Assembly (NCBI GenBank): GCA_028826165.1
Contig: JAPDFW010000123.1
Coordinates: forward strand, 1-64,000
DNA length: 64,000 bases
From: Anaeramoeba ignava
Taxonomy: Eukaryota; Metamonada; Anaeramoebidae
Reading direction: 5' to 3'
Below, piece after piece: positions 1 to 13,700 of the stretch (within the stretch, counting starts at the first letter, position 1; every line of letters starts with the position of its first letter). The notes beneath the pieces are model-generated. The model was not told the origin of the DNA, made no database searches, and saw only the letters and a program-made list of their open reading frames with translations. Position numbers and translations under genes: made by a program.

Positions 1-870
1 ATAAAAATGTGGAATAAAAATATTATATTAATAAATATTTAAATTTATTAATAAAATATTAATTAATAAAATATTAATAAAAATGGAATAAAAATAAAAA
101 TTTAATAAATTTAATTATTTATTAATAAATTAATTAATAAAATATTAATAAAAAGTGGAATAAAAATATTATATTAATAAATATAAATTTATTAATAAAT
201 TAATTAATAAAATATTAATAAAAAGTGGAATAAAAATATTATATAAATAAATATAAATTTATTAATAAATTAATTAATAAATTATTAATAAAAAGTGGAA
301 TAAAAATATTATATTAAATAAATATAAATTTATTAATAAATTAATTAATAAAATATTAATAAAAAAAGTGGAATAAAAATATTATATTAATAAATATAAA
401 TTTATTAATAAATTAATTAATAAATTATTAATAAAAAATGTGGAATAAAAATATTATATTAATAAATATAAATTTATTAATAAATTAATTAATAAAATAT
501 TAATAAAAAGTGGAATAAAAATATTATATTAATAAATATAAATTTATTAATAAATTAATTAATAAAATATTAATAAAAATGTGGAATAAAAATATTATAT
601 TAATAAATTATTAATAAAAATGTGGAATAAAAATATTATATTAATAAATATAAATTTATTAATAAATTAATAATAAATTATTTATAAAAATGTGGAATAA
701 AAATATTATATTAATAAATATAAATTTATTAATAAATTAATTAATAAATTATTTATAAAAAATGTGGAATAAAAATATTATATTAATAAATATAAATTTA
801 TTAATAAATTAATTAATAAAATATTAATAAAAAATGTGGAATAAAAATATTATATTAAAAATAAATTATA
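1..870. repeat. AT-rich tandem array, about 70-bp unit
   Basis: About a dozen imperfect copies of a roughly 70-bp unit, each opening with GTGGAATAAAAATATT and continuing as TTAATAAAT-type sequence, spaced near positions 154, 224, 294, 367, 440, 510, 582, 622, 693, 763 and 834. Apart from the GTGG of each unit it is nearly pure A/T. It has no credible reading frame and may begin before the window. It lies upstream of the H-protein gene. Confidence 0.85.
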
Positions 871-1107
871 ATAAAAATTTTTCTAAATATGGAAACTTTT
901 ATATTTTAATAATAAAATAAATATATAAAAAATATTTAATAAATTTTGATTTTTATTACTCATCATTATAAAAATAAATAAATTATAAAAATTTTTCAAT
1001 TTTTCATTTTTCATTTTAAAATTTTTCAATTTTTCTTTTTAAAATTCCAATTAAAAAAAAAAGCAAAAAAACAACAACAACAAAGCAAAACAAAACAGAA
1101 AAAAATT
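871..1107 (+). promoter_or_regulatory. upstream region of the H-protein gene
   Basis: A 237-bp A/T-rich stretch with repeated TTTTTCATTTTTCATTTT-like motifs near 1000-1035, then an A/C-rich purine leader just before the ATG. The TTTTCATTTT element recurs before most start codons in this window on both strands, so I read this as promoter plus 5' UTR. No transcription start can be fixed from the sequence. Confidence 0.4.
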
Positions 1108-1584
1108 ATGCAAAATTTAACATTAAAAATTTTAACTTCAAAACCAAAAGAAGCAAGATTAATAACAAAAAGTGTGTTTTCAATAGCTCAAAGATTTTTA
1201 ACAACGTATTACACAAAAGCACACGAATACATCAAGATTGATGAAGGAAAAGACAGTGGAAAATGCGGAATTTCAGATCATGCACAACAAGAATTAGGTG
1301 ACGTTGTATTTGTAGATTTGCCGGAAAAGGGAAGAAAAATTTCAAAAGGTGAACTTTCTGGAGCCGTTGAAAGTGTTAAAGCAGTTGGCAATTTTTATGC
1401 CCCCGTTTCCGGCAAAATTATTTCTGTTAATTCTGAACTTGAATCTACTCCTTCTTTGATTAATTCTCAACCTGAGGATAATGGTTGGATTATTGAGGTT
1501 CAATTGGATGATAAATCAGAAATTAATCAACTTATGAATCCTGAACAATACAAGAAATTTTTAGCTGAAGAATCTCATAAATAA
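1108..1584 (+). CDS. GCSH: glycine cleavage system H protein, organelle-targeted
   Basis: A 158-residue lipoyl carrier of the glycine cleavage complex, which shuttles the aminomethyl intermediate between the P, T and L proteins. The mature part matches the family closely: GISDHAQQELGDVVFVDLP at about 54-72, then the lipoylation motif ESVKAVGNFYAPVSG with the acceptor Lys at residue 91. Residues 1-36 have no counterpart in bacterial H proteins, are rich in Lys, Arg, Ser and Thr with one acidic residue, and look like a mitochondrial or hydrogenosomal presequence. It is a single exon starting at the first ATG after an A-rich leader and ending in TAA. The length is normal for a eukaryotic H protein once the presequence is removed. 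In an anaerobic protist an H protein may serve lipoate or one-carbon metabolism in a reduced organelle; that is inference. Confidence 0.95.
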   Translation: MQNLTLKILTSKPKEARLITKSVFSIAQRFLTTYYTKAHEYIKIDEGKDSGKCGISDHAQQELGDVVFVDLPEKGRKISKGELSGAVESVKAVGNFYAPVSGKIISVNSELESTPSLINSQPEDNGWIIEVQLDDKSEINQLMNPEQYKKFLAEESHK

Positions 1585-1787
1585 GTTTTTTTTTTTTTTT
1601 TTACTTTTTTTTTTTCTTTTCATCAACTTTTTTTTTTTCTTTTCATCAACAAATTTTTTTTTTACTTTTGAGAAAAAATAAAAAAAAGTGGAACAAACAA
1701 ATCTTATTTAAAAATCTTATTTAAAAATTTAATTTAAAAATTTAATTTAAAAATTTAATTTAAATTCTTATTTTATTTTATTTAAAA
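1585..1787. other. convergent 3'-3' intergenic spacer
   Basis: About 200 bp between the stop codons of the H-protein gene (+) and the BEACH gene (-). It holds T-rich runs with two copies of CTTTTCATCAAC, a GTGGAACAAAC motif near 1688 and a short TTTAAAAATTTAATTTAAAA repeat. No gene is visible; it probably contains both polyadenylation regions. Confidence 0.4.
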
Positions 1788-4700
1788 TTAGAAAAATTTT
1801 CCAAATAATAATTCTCCACTTTCTAATCCTGCAAGTAAATTTTTTTCATTTCCTAAAAATGATAAAAATCTAATTGAATTTTTAACTTCAAAATGAGAAA
1901 CTAATTTCAAATCAATAATTTGTCTAATTTGAATAACACCTTGTTGACTTCCTGTAAATAAATATTGGGAATTATTAGAAGTAATCCAAGAATGAATAAT
2001 TTGGGAAGTGTCAACAATCTTTAGCAATTTTGCATTAATACTAAATAAATATATAGACAAGTCCTTATTGGAATAAATCAAGATATATCCATTATTTATA
2101 ATTTTAATCATTGAAGGAGAAATTCGTTTTGATTCATGAAGAAAAAATGAACGGACATAACTTCCGAGTTGAGCGGTTTGAATATTGCAAGTTCCATCAA
2201 GAGAGCCACTTACAACAACATCCAGTTGATAGTTCACATCAACACATGAAACTTCATCGTTATGTCCGTATAAAATATGCATTGGTTTTTCTAATACTTT
2301 TCCTTTTGTGACCTGAAGCTTCCAAACAATAACTGTTGTGTCTCTTGATCCAGTGACCAAGAGATCATCATCCAACGCCAAACAAGTCACTATGTCTTTG
2401 TGATGGGAAATTGACTGTTTTAGTTTGAATGTCTCTGTATTGTAAATTTTAAAACTGTTGTCCCAATATCCGCAAATAATAATATTTTTTTCATTTTTTG
2501 TAACTGCAAAACAAATGCTAAATTGCGTGATTCCAAAAGCAAAAGAAACGCCAATTCTTTGCGTTGATTTTTTGATCGATGTTTCCATCGATATTTGTGA
2601 ATAATATTGATCGTCTTTGCTTTCTGTTGTTGGATTGATCAAATCCAGTGTTTTTCTTTTTAATTGTGGAGTTTGTGATGAAAATCCACTTTCCAATTTT
2701 TCATTTGAATTTGTTTGAGAAAATGTTCTTGATGGGAAATATGATGATTTGCTTATTGCCAATGAGGGAGAATGTTTGGCTTTTGTTTGGTTTATTCCTG
2801 GTTGATTCATGAAATTTCTTATAAAATGCAAATATCGATTTTTATCAAACACAATCAATTTTGTTTTAAAATTCACAAACAAAATTTTTGATTTTGTCAA
2901 CGTAATACAACTTGATCTGAACTTTGTTTTCGCATCAATTTCCCAATAAAAAGGCGATGCATTTACTTCTGATAAGGATAATCTTTTTGGATGAGGTTTT
3001 TTAAATATTTGAGTTGGTGTTTGACCAAAATAACGAACTTGTTCTTCAATTGATTGTTTTTGATGTTCGTTTTGGATTGAATCAATTTCAATTGAATTTT
3101 CATATGTTAAATAGTGGAAAACATTATAAGCTTTGACTGCTTCTTCTCCTTGTTGTTTGTATCCAAAAATCAAGTCAATCCATTCATTCAAATGTTGAGA
3201 AACATATTCACTTTCTAAAGCTTTTCTATTCATCCATATATATTCATCTGGGGTTTTTGCCCATGGAGGCAATATAACATTTCCAATTAATTCCCCCGTT
3301 TGTTTTTTTCCCAAGTTAAAGTTATTTGAGTTTTCTAGAAATTCAGGGAAAAAATAAAATTCTGGTATTAATTCTTTAACATCTGATTGACTTGTTAAAC
3401 AACTTTCCCAAGTTGTTGGAAGTGAATGGAAAACTCTATCAGCAATATCGAATTTTCCACCTTGCATTTCTATAAATAATGAAGTGAATGGTTCGATACG
3501 TATTAAGTAGAATAAAACGCCACCTAAAATAAAATACATTTTAAATTAATAATTTAATAAATTTTGAATTAAATCAATAAATCAAATATTTAAATCTTGA
3601 ATTAAATCAAATAAATTCATTTTAAATCTTTAATTCAAATAAATTAAATTCCAAATCTTTAATTCAATTAAAATAAATTCCAAATCTTTAATTAAATAAA
3701 TTAAATTCATTTTAAATCTTTAATTCAAATTAAATTAAATTCATTTCAAATCTTTAAATTAATTAAATTAATTAAATTCATTTCAAATCTTTAATTAAAT
3801 TAAATTCATTTTAAATCTTTAATTCAAATTAAATTAATTAAATTCATTTTAAATCTTTAATTGAATTAAATTAATTAAATTCATTCCAAATCTTTAATTG
3901 AATTAAATTAAATTAAATTCATTCCAAATCTTGAATTAAATTAAAATAATTAAATTCATTTTAAATCTTTAATTAAATTAAATTCATTTTCAAATCTTCA
4001 AATCAATTAAATTCATTTCAAATCTTAAATTAAATTAAATTAATTAAATTCATTTTAAATCTTTAATTAAAATAAATTGATTAAATTCATTTTAAATCTT
4101 TAATTAAATTAAATTCAAATTAAATTCATTTTTAAATCTTGAATAAATTAAAATAAATTCATTCCAAATCTTTTAATTAAATTTAATTAAAATTTCCAAA
4201 TCTTAAATTAATTAAATTCATTTCAAATCTTTAATTGAATTAAATTGAATTAAATTCATTTTCAAATCTTTAAATTTAAATTAATTAAATTCATTTCAAA
4301 TAATTAAATAAATCTTCAAATAAATTAAATTAAATTGATTAAATTCTTTTTAAATCTTCAAATTAATTAAATTCATTTCAAATCTTTAATTAAAATAAAT
4401 TAATTAAATTCATTTTAAATCTCCAAATAAATAAATTCATTTTAAATCTTCAAATCAATTAAATTGATTAAATTCATTTTAAATCTTTAATTGAATTAAA
4501 TTAAATTAATTCATTTCAAATCTTTAATTGAATTAAATTAATTAAATTCATTTCAAATCTTTAATTGAATTAAATTAATTAAATTCATTTCAAATAATTG
4601 AATTAAATTAATTAAATTCATTTCAAATAATTGAATTAAATTGATTAAATTCATTTCAAATAATAAAATTAAATAAATCTTTAATTGAATTAAATTAAAT

Positions 4701-7700
4701 TAAATTAAATTAAATAAATATAAATTTATTAATTAATTTATACCTTGATTCGAATAATGTGACCCATAATGAAAAGGTGGAATAGAATCATCAATCCGAG
4801 AAAGATCATGATACCTCTGAATAAAATCCTTTAATCTCTTCTCATTTAAAGCTCCAATAGGCTTAGATAAATCTCGATAAACAGAAATATCATCCAAATC
4901 AATTTTTTCAGATGAAAAATCAACAAGAATCCATGGAAATACTGGATATTGAGATATATCATTAAATGTCCTTCCTGAAATAATATTCAATTCCATCAAA
5001 TATTCAAAATTTGTCATTTCATAATGTTGCCATTTTTTTGTAATTTTGGATTTCTTCAAAATCTCAGAAAAACTTCCAGTTTCATATCTAATTAAATTCG
5101 GAAGTTTCATACTTGATATCTCATTATAAACTTGATCCGCAATCTTTGCATTTGGAAAATTAATCAAAAAACTCTTCTTATTAATCAAGAAAAACTCTAT
5201 TGCACATCTCCGCAAATTGAATCTTCTTTTCATCATTTCTTTCATTTCATTCAAATTCCATGAAATGTACTTTGTCATCTCAATCATTTTCTCATCTTCT
5301 TTCAATTTCTCATTCAAATCTCCCTTTTTCAAATAGGGATTGTATTTCCCATAAAAATCCAAAGAAACCGTTGTAATTTCAAGCATCCCAGAAATAGATC
5401 CTGTTAAAGAAACCAATTCACAGGATGTTCGATAAATAATTGTTTTCGAATTGTTTTCTTTCAATGATTCTTTGATCATCATCATATCATCAAACTCAAT
5501 CTTGGTTTCATTCAATCTTTCTTTTCCGTTCACATTATCAATGAGACTTTTCATTTCCAAAATTTTCAAAGTTGTTTCACTTCTTAATTTCTCCATCTCA
5601 GTTCTATCATAATTCTGTAAAATTGTTGTTAGATATTCTTTGGATCCTTCATCTCTTCTCACACAAGCTCTCATATGCATATCGAATTTATAATTCCGTT
5701 TGAGTTTTCTTCTTTGGTTCGAAAATCCAGATGTTTTATCAACTTTCCAATGCGCTTCCTCATGATTTTTTTCTTGTCGCCAAGCTCCACGTTCAGAAGT
5801 CAAATTTCTGAACATTAATCGCCATTTTCTTCTTGCATTGATTTTTGTTTTGTTCTTTTCATCGATATATTTCTTCAAATTTAACTCTGATTCCTTCACC
5901 AATGTTGATAATAATTGATTCAATATTTCATCGCTTTTTTGTTGCTTTTGTTTTTCTTGATTTTCTTGAATCACTTGATATTCTTGTTTAACACCTTCTG
6001 TTTTGGCTATTCTTTCTTGTGCTATTATTGTCCAATGAATTTCCAATTCCTTTCTGAACTTTTCCTCAACCGAATTAAAATGTTGTTGAACTGCATTTTT
6101 CCATTTTTCAGTCTGGAAAAGCTCCATAAAATCTTCATACTCTTTGTTTTTCTGAAACAATAAAAAAGAAGAAGGTTCGCTATTTAAAATACTATTTCCA
6201 TTTGGATCTGTAAATTTCTTTTGAATCAATGAATAATATTTGTAGAAAATTAATTTCAAAACTTCAATAATAATTTTTCTTTTTGTTAGACGAATTTTCT
6301 GTAACTTAATTTGCTCTTGTTTTTCTTCGTTTTTCTTTTCATCCTTTTGTAAATATTCTTCAACTTCATATAATAATGTAAACAATAACGAAAGTATCAC
6401 ATATAATAATTCTGTTTTTCGAGAATGTGAAACTTCAATTTCAATCGATTCAACTAATGATTGCAAATATTGTGAAAATTGCATCAATTCTTCAACTACA
6501 TTCATATCCAGATTCTCTATTCTTCCAAAAAGGAAGTGGATTATATTCTGAATTCCACTTCTAAATACATTTTGATCATAAGTACAATATTTTCCAAATA
6601 ATAAGAAAAACTTAAAATTTGAAAATAAATTCATTAACAAAATGATTTGTTTCATATTTTCTGAATTTTCATCTGGAATTCCAATACTAAATTGAACAAC
6701 TTCATTTCCATATTTTCTTCTTTCACTAACAAAATCTTTATCAATCCAATTTCGAAATGATCCAAATTTTCTTTTTTTTGTTGATTTTTCTAACATTTTT
6801 TTAATAATATTTTGATTTTGAATTTCAATTTTGATTTTCATTATTTTCATTTTCATTTCTATCTTCATAATTTTCATTTTCATCATCTTCATCATTTTCA
6901 TTAATAAATTGTGTTCTTATATTCAAAAATGAAATTATACATAAAATTGTATGACAAAAATTATCAAAAAAAATATTCACTTCTTTCCAATTAGATGTAT
7001 TAATATTAGATGAAGTAACCATAATTTCATTATATTGTTTAAAAATTGTATTACAAATTTCAATCGAATTTTTGAAAATTCTATTCATCAATTTGTTTTC
7101 ATCATCAAAAGAATCGAAAGGTAAAGTTCTTATAGAAAATATAACCTTTTCAAAAGTTTTCCATCCATCAGATTGAAACTGCATATAATAACCAAATAAA
7201 AAAGAGAAAAATTTATGCACAAGTTTTTCAATGAGTTTCAAATGCTTTTCTTCTTCAGCTTTTTTCTCTTTCTTTTTTTCATTCATTTTTATCAATAAAT
7301 CCAATAACCAAATTTGCCATCCTTTTTTATTAAGAAAAACCTTCTGATTTTGTTCATTTTTTGTCAAAAGAATAAATATACTTTTTAAATTTTGGTAATT
7401 TTCATCGAGCATAATATTATTTGCAATATCTTCAAATATTGTTTGCAAAACTCCATCTGCTCGAATAAACAAATATCCAGCTTTCAATTCATTTTGAGAT
7501 AAAACAAGAATGGAAAACAATGTTTTGCGTATTTGATTTGTAAATGTATATTTCATCAAAATATCATGAATAAGAATATAAACATCATCAAATTGTGATT
7601 TATATTTATTTTCAAGCTTGAAATAACTATAATGCAATAAATCATAAATAATATGCAGAGATATTTCTCGAATCTCATTTTGGTTTGTATCCAATAAAAT

Positions 7701-10700
7701 TATGAAAGGATTGAAATATCCAACTGTTTCCAAACTCTCAATAATTTTTTGTTTATTATCCAATTCAACATCCCGAATTGAACGGGTTTTTTCCTTTCTT
7801 GTTTGAACAATGCAAGAATTAATATTCAAAAAATTATCTTCAATATCTGAATCCCAATCAATATCATCATCATCATCTTCATCTTCATCATTTTCATTTT
7901 CATTTTTAATTATATTTAATGGAATTTCATTCTTTTCATCTTTTTTCTTTTTCTTCTTTTTGTTTTTGTTTTTGTTTTTATTTTTATTCTTTGAATCTTC
8001 CAAGTTATAATCAAATGAAAATTCTTCTGAATTAAAAGGTGAAAATTCCTCATCATATTTTCGACACTCTTGGTTTGTTGCGATAATTTTGTGGATTATA
8101 AATAAAACATCTTTAATTTCCTCTAAATGAGATATATTCTTCATTTCAACACAATATAAAATCAATTGAATTATATTTTTCTTTGTGAAATTTCTAAGTG
8201 AAATGTATTCCAAAATTTTCAAAATTTTAAATCTTAATTTTTGGATTTGCTCTTTTGAAGGTCTGAACCCAAGCAATTTTTCAGTAATAAGATGGTGTTT
8301 TTCATCATATCCTCTTGAATATGTTTCTTGTGAAAACCAATAATAGCATCTTAGAATATTGTAGAGATCAGAAAAATCAACTCCTGTTCGATTGTTTTCG
8401 TTATGAATTAATAATCTCCAAATTATTTTTTCGATAATTTTGTTCTGTACTGCAAAATCAGTCAGAATCCAGTTATCAAATTCAAGAATAAAATCTTTGA
8501 TAAATGATTCTAGTAATTCTTTTCTCTTAATATTAAGAAGGAATTTTTTTGTAATTTTCAGTATTTGAGTTGTCATATGAGTTGGAGAAATGCTTTGAAA
8601 TAAATAGCTTATAATGGAAAAACCATTTGAACGAATCATATCATCTTGATTTGTTGTGCTTCTTATCAATAAATCAATAATCAACTCAAATATTTGGGCA
8701 GAAGCATCTGTATCGACTGAAAAATTCAATTTTTGATATAATTTTTTTGTTTCATTTTCAATTTCATTGTAATTTCCATTTTGAATTTCTGTTGAATTGA
8801 ATTGTGGTTTCAATTCTTCAATCATCTTTTTGGGTCGAAGAATCTTTTCGTAATTTAAAGATGATTTCAAATCATTAATATTCTGTAAATCTTCAATTTT
8901 TTTATAAATTTTCAGGTTTTCTTGCGATGAAATTGGTTGATCTAATTGAACAAAAAGAGGGAAAAGTATTTCAATTCCTCCTAAACAATGAATAATATCC
9001 TCAAAATCAAGTAAAACAGTTTTGAGCATTCCAAAATATCTTGCCTTCACAATTAAAGAATTGGGACTTTGATCAAAACAATAGTTTAAATTACAAGCTT
9101 TACTATTAAAATTCAGGAAAATTTTTTCTGAAAGCGATCCATGCAAAATATTTGAAGAAAATGGGATATAATTCTGTATATTTTGTTGATTTTGCTCGTT
9201 TGCTGTGTTTTTTATTGTTGAAATGACTTGATTTGAACTAGTTCTACGAAGTGAATTGTTTTCAGGATTTGATTGAAGAGTTGTTTGTTCTTCAAAAGAG
9301 GATAAATAATCAGGTCCTAATTTAAATATTTTTTCTATTTGATATGCAGATAAAGTATCGTTGAAAAAATAAATTGCACCCATTTGTCCATAGAAATGAT
9401 TTTCTCTCAATATTCCTGATTTGGGAATTGCAAAATTAGAACCTATTCTATTGTGAGTGAGTTCAGAATTGAATGTAGGGAATTTCATTGGAAGTTTCCC
9501 TATTAATTTCCCATCAATATAAACTTTGCATTCTTGTCCCAAAGAGTTTTTTGATGAAGAATGAACAACTGAAATGAAGATCCATTTCTTCATTTCCATT
9601 TTTAATTCATTAAAGCAAGCCATGTCCTTGGCCACAGTTGACGATGTTTTAAATACTAAATTCATTGATATTGTTTTAGATGAAGAATGAATAGATTTTT
9701 GGCTCAAATTTTGTTTTTGTAAAGCATTTCCTTTTGGGATTCCAAGTTGAGAAGATTGTGTTACTTCCCAATTTTCATCATCCAATTTTTCATTTGATTG
9801 TAAATATAATTCAAGACCTTCTGAATTTTCATTCATAAAACTAAATAATCGCGGTTCATAATTTGGCTTTTTTAGTGGATCTTGTAAACTTTCAATTCTC
9901 ATCCAAGTCAGAAAAGCAAATCCTCTAATTGCTGGCCAACTTTGAATTTTTGGTAATTCAAGAAAAGTTGTTCTGCCATCAAAATTGAAGAAAGTATGAG
10001 GATTCATTTCGTTTTCTGAATATTTGAGTTTGAACATGATTTGCAATGCATGAAGAATTTGGGAAACATTTTGAGAACGGAATTTGTCTTCAACACTCCG
10101 CAATAATCCAACATAAGATTTCAGTTCACTCACAGTGATGCTATGTGAACCAATCAATCCAAGTAATTCAATCATATATTTTTCAATATTTTGATTGTCT
10201 TGTGTTTTTCCATTTACAATTTCCTGATTTTCAAAAATAACAGGAAGTAATTTTATAATTTGTGAAAGAAGACCAACTTCTGAACAACAAGAAACATTGT
10301 GAATTGAATTTGAACACATTTCAGTGAATTTTTTCAAAAATTCTTGGAATACTTTTGTCGATGTAATTCCTGGTGAAAAAATATCAAAAATAACAGGAAC
10401 AGCTTGTGGACATTGAATAGAAAACTCATTTTTGGTATTTTTTTGGAGATTTGCAAAGAATTTTTCGTGAGTGAAATTACTGGATAAATTTTTGAATGTG
10501 AAATATTCATCCTTTTGCTGGGAAATTTCCTTCTGAAAGTTTGGATTGATTGGATTGCTTCCCACAATCATTTCAAATATCAAATCAAATGTTTTTTGAC
10601 TTGTTTTTTCTGTGTGATCTTGCTTTATAAATCTTGCAAGTGTTTCGAATCCAATTTCAGTTTCAAATTTGATCACGTTTTCTCTGTTTCCTCTAAATAA

Positions 10701-13700
10701 TTCAATCAGAATTTGCAAAACAATGTCTATAAAAGAATACTCATTTTTGGAAAAGCTCAACACTGTGGCGAGCATTTGAAAAAATCCTGTGTTTGCAAAT
10801 AATGTTTGTAGAATTTGCTGATTGTTTATGATCCATAAAATCCCACTAAAAATAAGAGACTTGATAATTTTGTAATATCTTTCGCACTTCCCCATATTTT
10901 GACTATTTTCCTGATTAATTGAATATGTTTTTTGCAATTTTTGAAAGCTTTGGATCACAAACTCAATAAAAGAATTCAAAATCATTATGCAAACTGACAA
11001 ATCTCCATTTTCAGGAATTGATAGCATAATTTTATTCAATTGAAACAAGCAATAATCCTCAGATTTTTCACTGAGTAATAATCCATACAATAACGATTTG
11101 ATGAAACAAGTGGGATTTGCTCGATCCATAAAGATTGCCTTTCTGGATGATTCCTCTGAAAAATACAAATCCAGCAATTCAAACAATTTATCAAGAATTT
11201 GGAGTGTGTTTTCTTTTCCTTTTATTTTTTGATATTGCTCTTCCAAAACGTTTAAATTCGGTAAATTTTTTTCTTCTTGATTTTTTTGTTGCCAATTCTT
11301 GAAATTTTGGTATGATTGATACTGGAATATTTCAAGTATCATATGCGAAAATATTGTATATGAATGAGTATTTTGCAAAGATTTCAATGTTGCTTGAAAA
11401 TTATTTTGGAAAATTTCATAAAGTGTTTCTAAAGATTGCCAAACAACATTGAAATTGAATTTGTTCTTTTGTATCAAATTCAATAAAACTGTGCATTCTT
11501 CTTGATTAGGTTTTGAATCTTTAATTGCAGAATAGCAAATGAATTGAAATGATAATTTTGTAATTTCATTGAGTTTTAATCGTGTTTCTTCAAATCCAAT
11601 AAAAGCATTGTTCAATTCAATATAGAAATAATCAGAAAAAACTAAATCCCAACAATTTTGATTAATCAAATGAATTGTGTGTCTGTGCAAATGAATTAAA
11701 AATTCCAAAACTTCAAACTAAATATTATCATCATTTTTGTTTTCAAAAAAATAAATTTCAAATGAATATTTTCTTTTTTTTTCTATTTTTTTGTTTAAAA
11801 TATATAAAATTCATTATAATACCTGAAGATCAGGTGAAATTGATTTGAGAAGAAATCTAATTTGAGAATTGATTTTAGATTTGTGGAAATTCATATCAAA
11901 AAGATCGAGAACAACTCGAAATAGATGATGATGAATTGATTCTGAATTTTGGATATTATTTTGAGGATTAACTTCTTCATTTCCTTGATTTTTTGGAGTA
12001 TTTGATTTGTCTCCTGAAATTGCATTACTGAGACTAATTTCAAGAATATTTTGCAAAACTATAAAAATTTCATGAATATAATTGTTTGAATTATCTCGAA
12101 TTTTGGATTCAATTTGTATGTATTTTTTCTTTTGATTTTGATCCAATTTTCTTCCAAATGATAATTGATCTTGAAAAAATTCCTTTTCTAAAATATTAAA
12201 AAAAAAAAACCATATCATATTTTTAATATCTTCTTCAATGAATAAATAAATAAATAAATTTGTTTTTGTTTTTAAACCAATACGTTTGTTATTAATTATA
12301 AATTCTATATCATTAATTAAATTTGTTCTGAAAACCTCATTTTTATATGAATTTGAAACTTGTTCAAATAGTTTTTGTTTTTCCAATTTTGTGTTTTCAA
12401 TTTTTAAATTTTGGATTTTTTCTGAATTTTGATCAATAAAATATTGAATTTCTTTTGGACGAAAAGAATCAACAATCCATAAAATAAAATCGCATAATTT
12501 TGCTGTATGAATATTTTTGGAAATCAATTTTTCCATAAAGGGATATTCCTTGATGATATATGCAATATAAAATAAAATCAAGTATCGAAGAGAAAATTCA
12601 AAATGTTTTGCAATTTTATCATAAGTAGTTTCCAAATATTGAGAAATGAGCAAATCTTCGTTTGTTTTTGAAGAAGATGAATAAGATGACAATATCGAAT
12701 AATTTGTTTTTTGAATGAAATTATATGCATTTTCATCATTTTGTTTGTTATTTTGTGAAATGGGAAGTTGAAGAATTTTGATTTGAGGACAATTAAAAAT
12801 TGGAGGAGAAAAAGAATTTAAAACCAATTCAAAAACTCTAAGTAAATTCTCTCTTGATAAATTTGGATATTGAATGATATTGAGTATAAAATTCATTAAA
12901 TTGAAAAAGATGTGATATTGAAGGTTATTGAAAAGAAATCTTTTTCGCAGTTTTCGGATGTTATCAAAAAAACCTAAAATTTTTTTGAAAATTTTTTGAA
13001 AATTTAATTGAATTGAATTGAATTAAATTTGTTTTTCAAGAAATACTGAGAATAATATCAATTAAACCCATTTCAAAAATCCATGAAATATTCCCAATTT
13101 GTAAATTTAGTTTTGGAAACTTATTCATATCATTAATATTATTCATAATTGGAATTCCAAAAAAATTTGAAATGATTTCCAAAAAAGTTGAAACAAGATA
13201 TTGAACAAGAAATATATTTTGAGTTGATTGAAACGATAATTCTAAAACTCCTGAATCTTGGTCTTTTCCTGAATCAAGAAAGAATATATTCTTTATAAAT
13301 GAAATAATTCAAATAAATAAATTTTGAATTTTGAATTTTGAATTCTAAAATTAAAATTATTACTGAATGAACAATATGTGAAAATAATGTATTTATAATT
13401 GTTCCAATTTCCAAAATTTCTTCTGCAAATCCAATTTTTAACAAACAAATTCTGTTGATTTCAGAACGAGAAAGAATTGTAAGCATTTCAAGTGAAGGAA
13501 GTTCAAGAAAATCAAGTAAATTGATGTTTTCGATATTTTTTGTTGAGTTTTCTTATTAAATTAAAATGATAAAATAAATAATTGCAATTGATTTCTTTGA
13601 TTTAATTAAAATATTCACTTTTATCCATTAATTGAAATATTTTATGCATATTTGAAACTAATTTGTTTTTTAAAGATGTCAATGTTTTTAAAACTTCTGT

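Noticed and set aside
1-870. CRISPR-like array
   Set aside because: Units are contiguous and similar throughout, with no unique spacers, and the genome is eukaryotic.
6825-6990. A small intron to explain the frame change in the BEACH gene
   Set aside because: The only good donor (GTATAATTTC near 6936) paired with acceptors of the right phase creates TAA at the junction. The rest of the tract has no usable GT.
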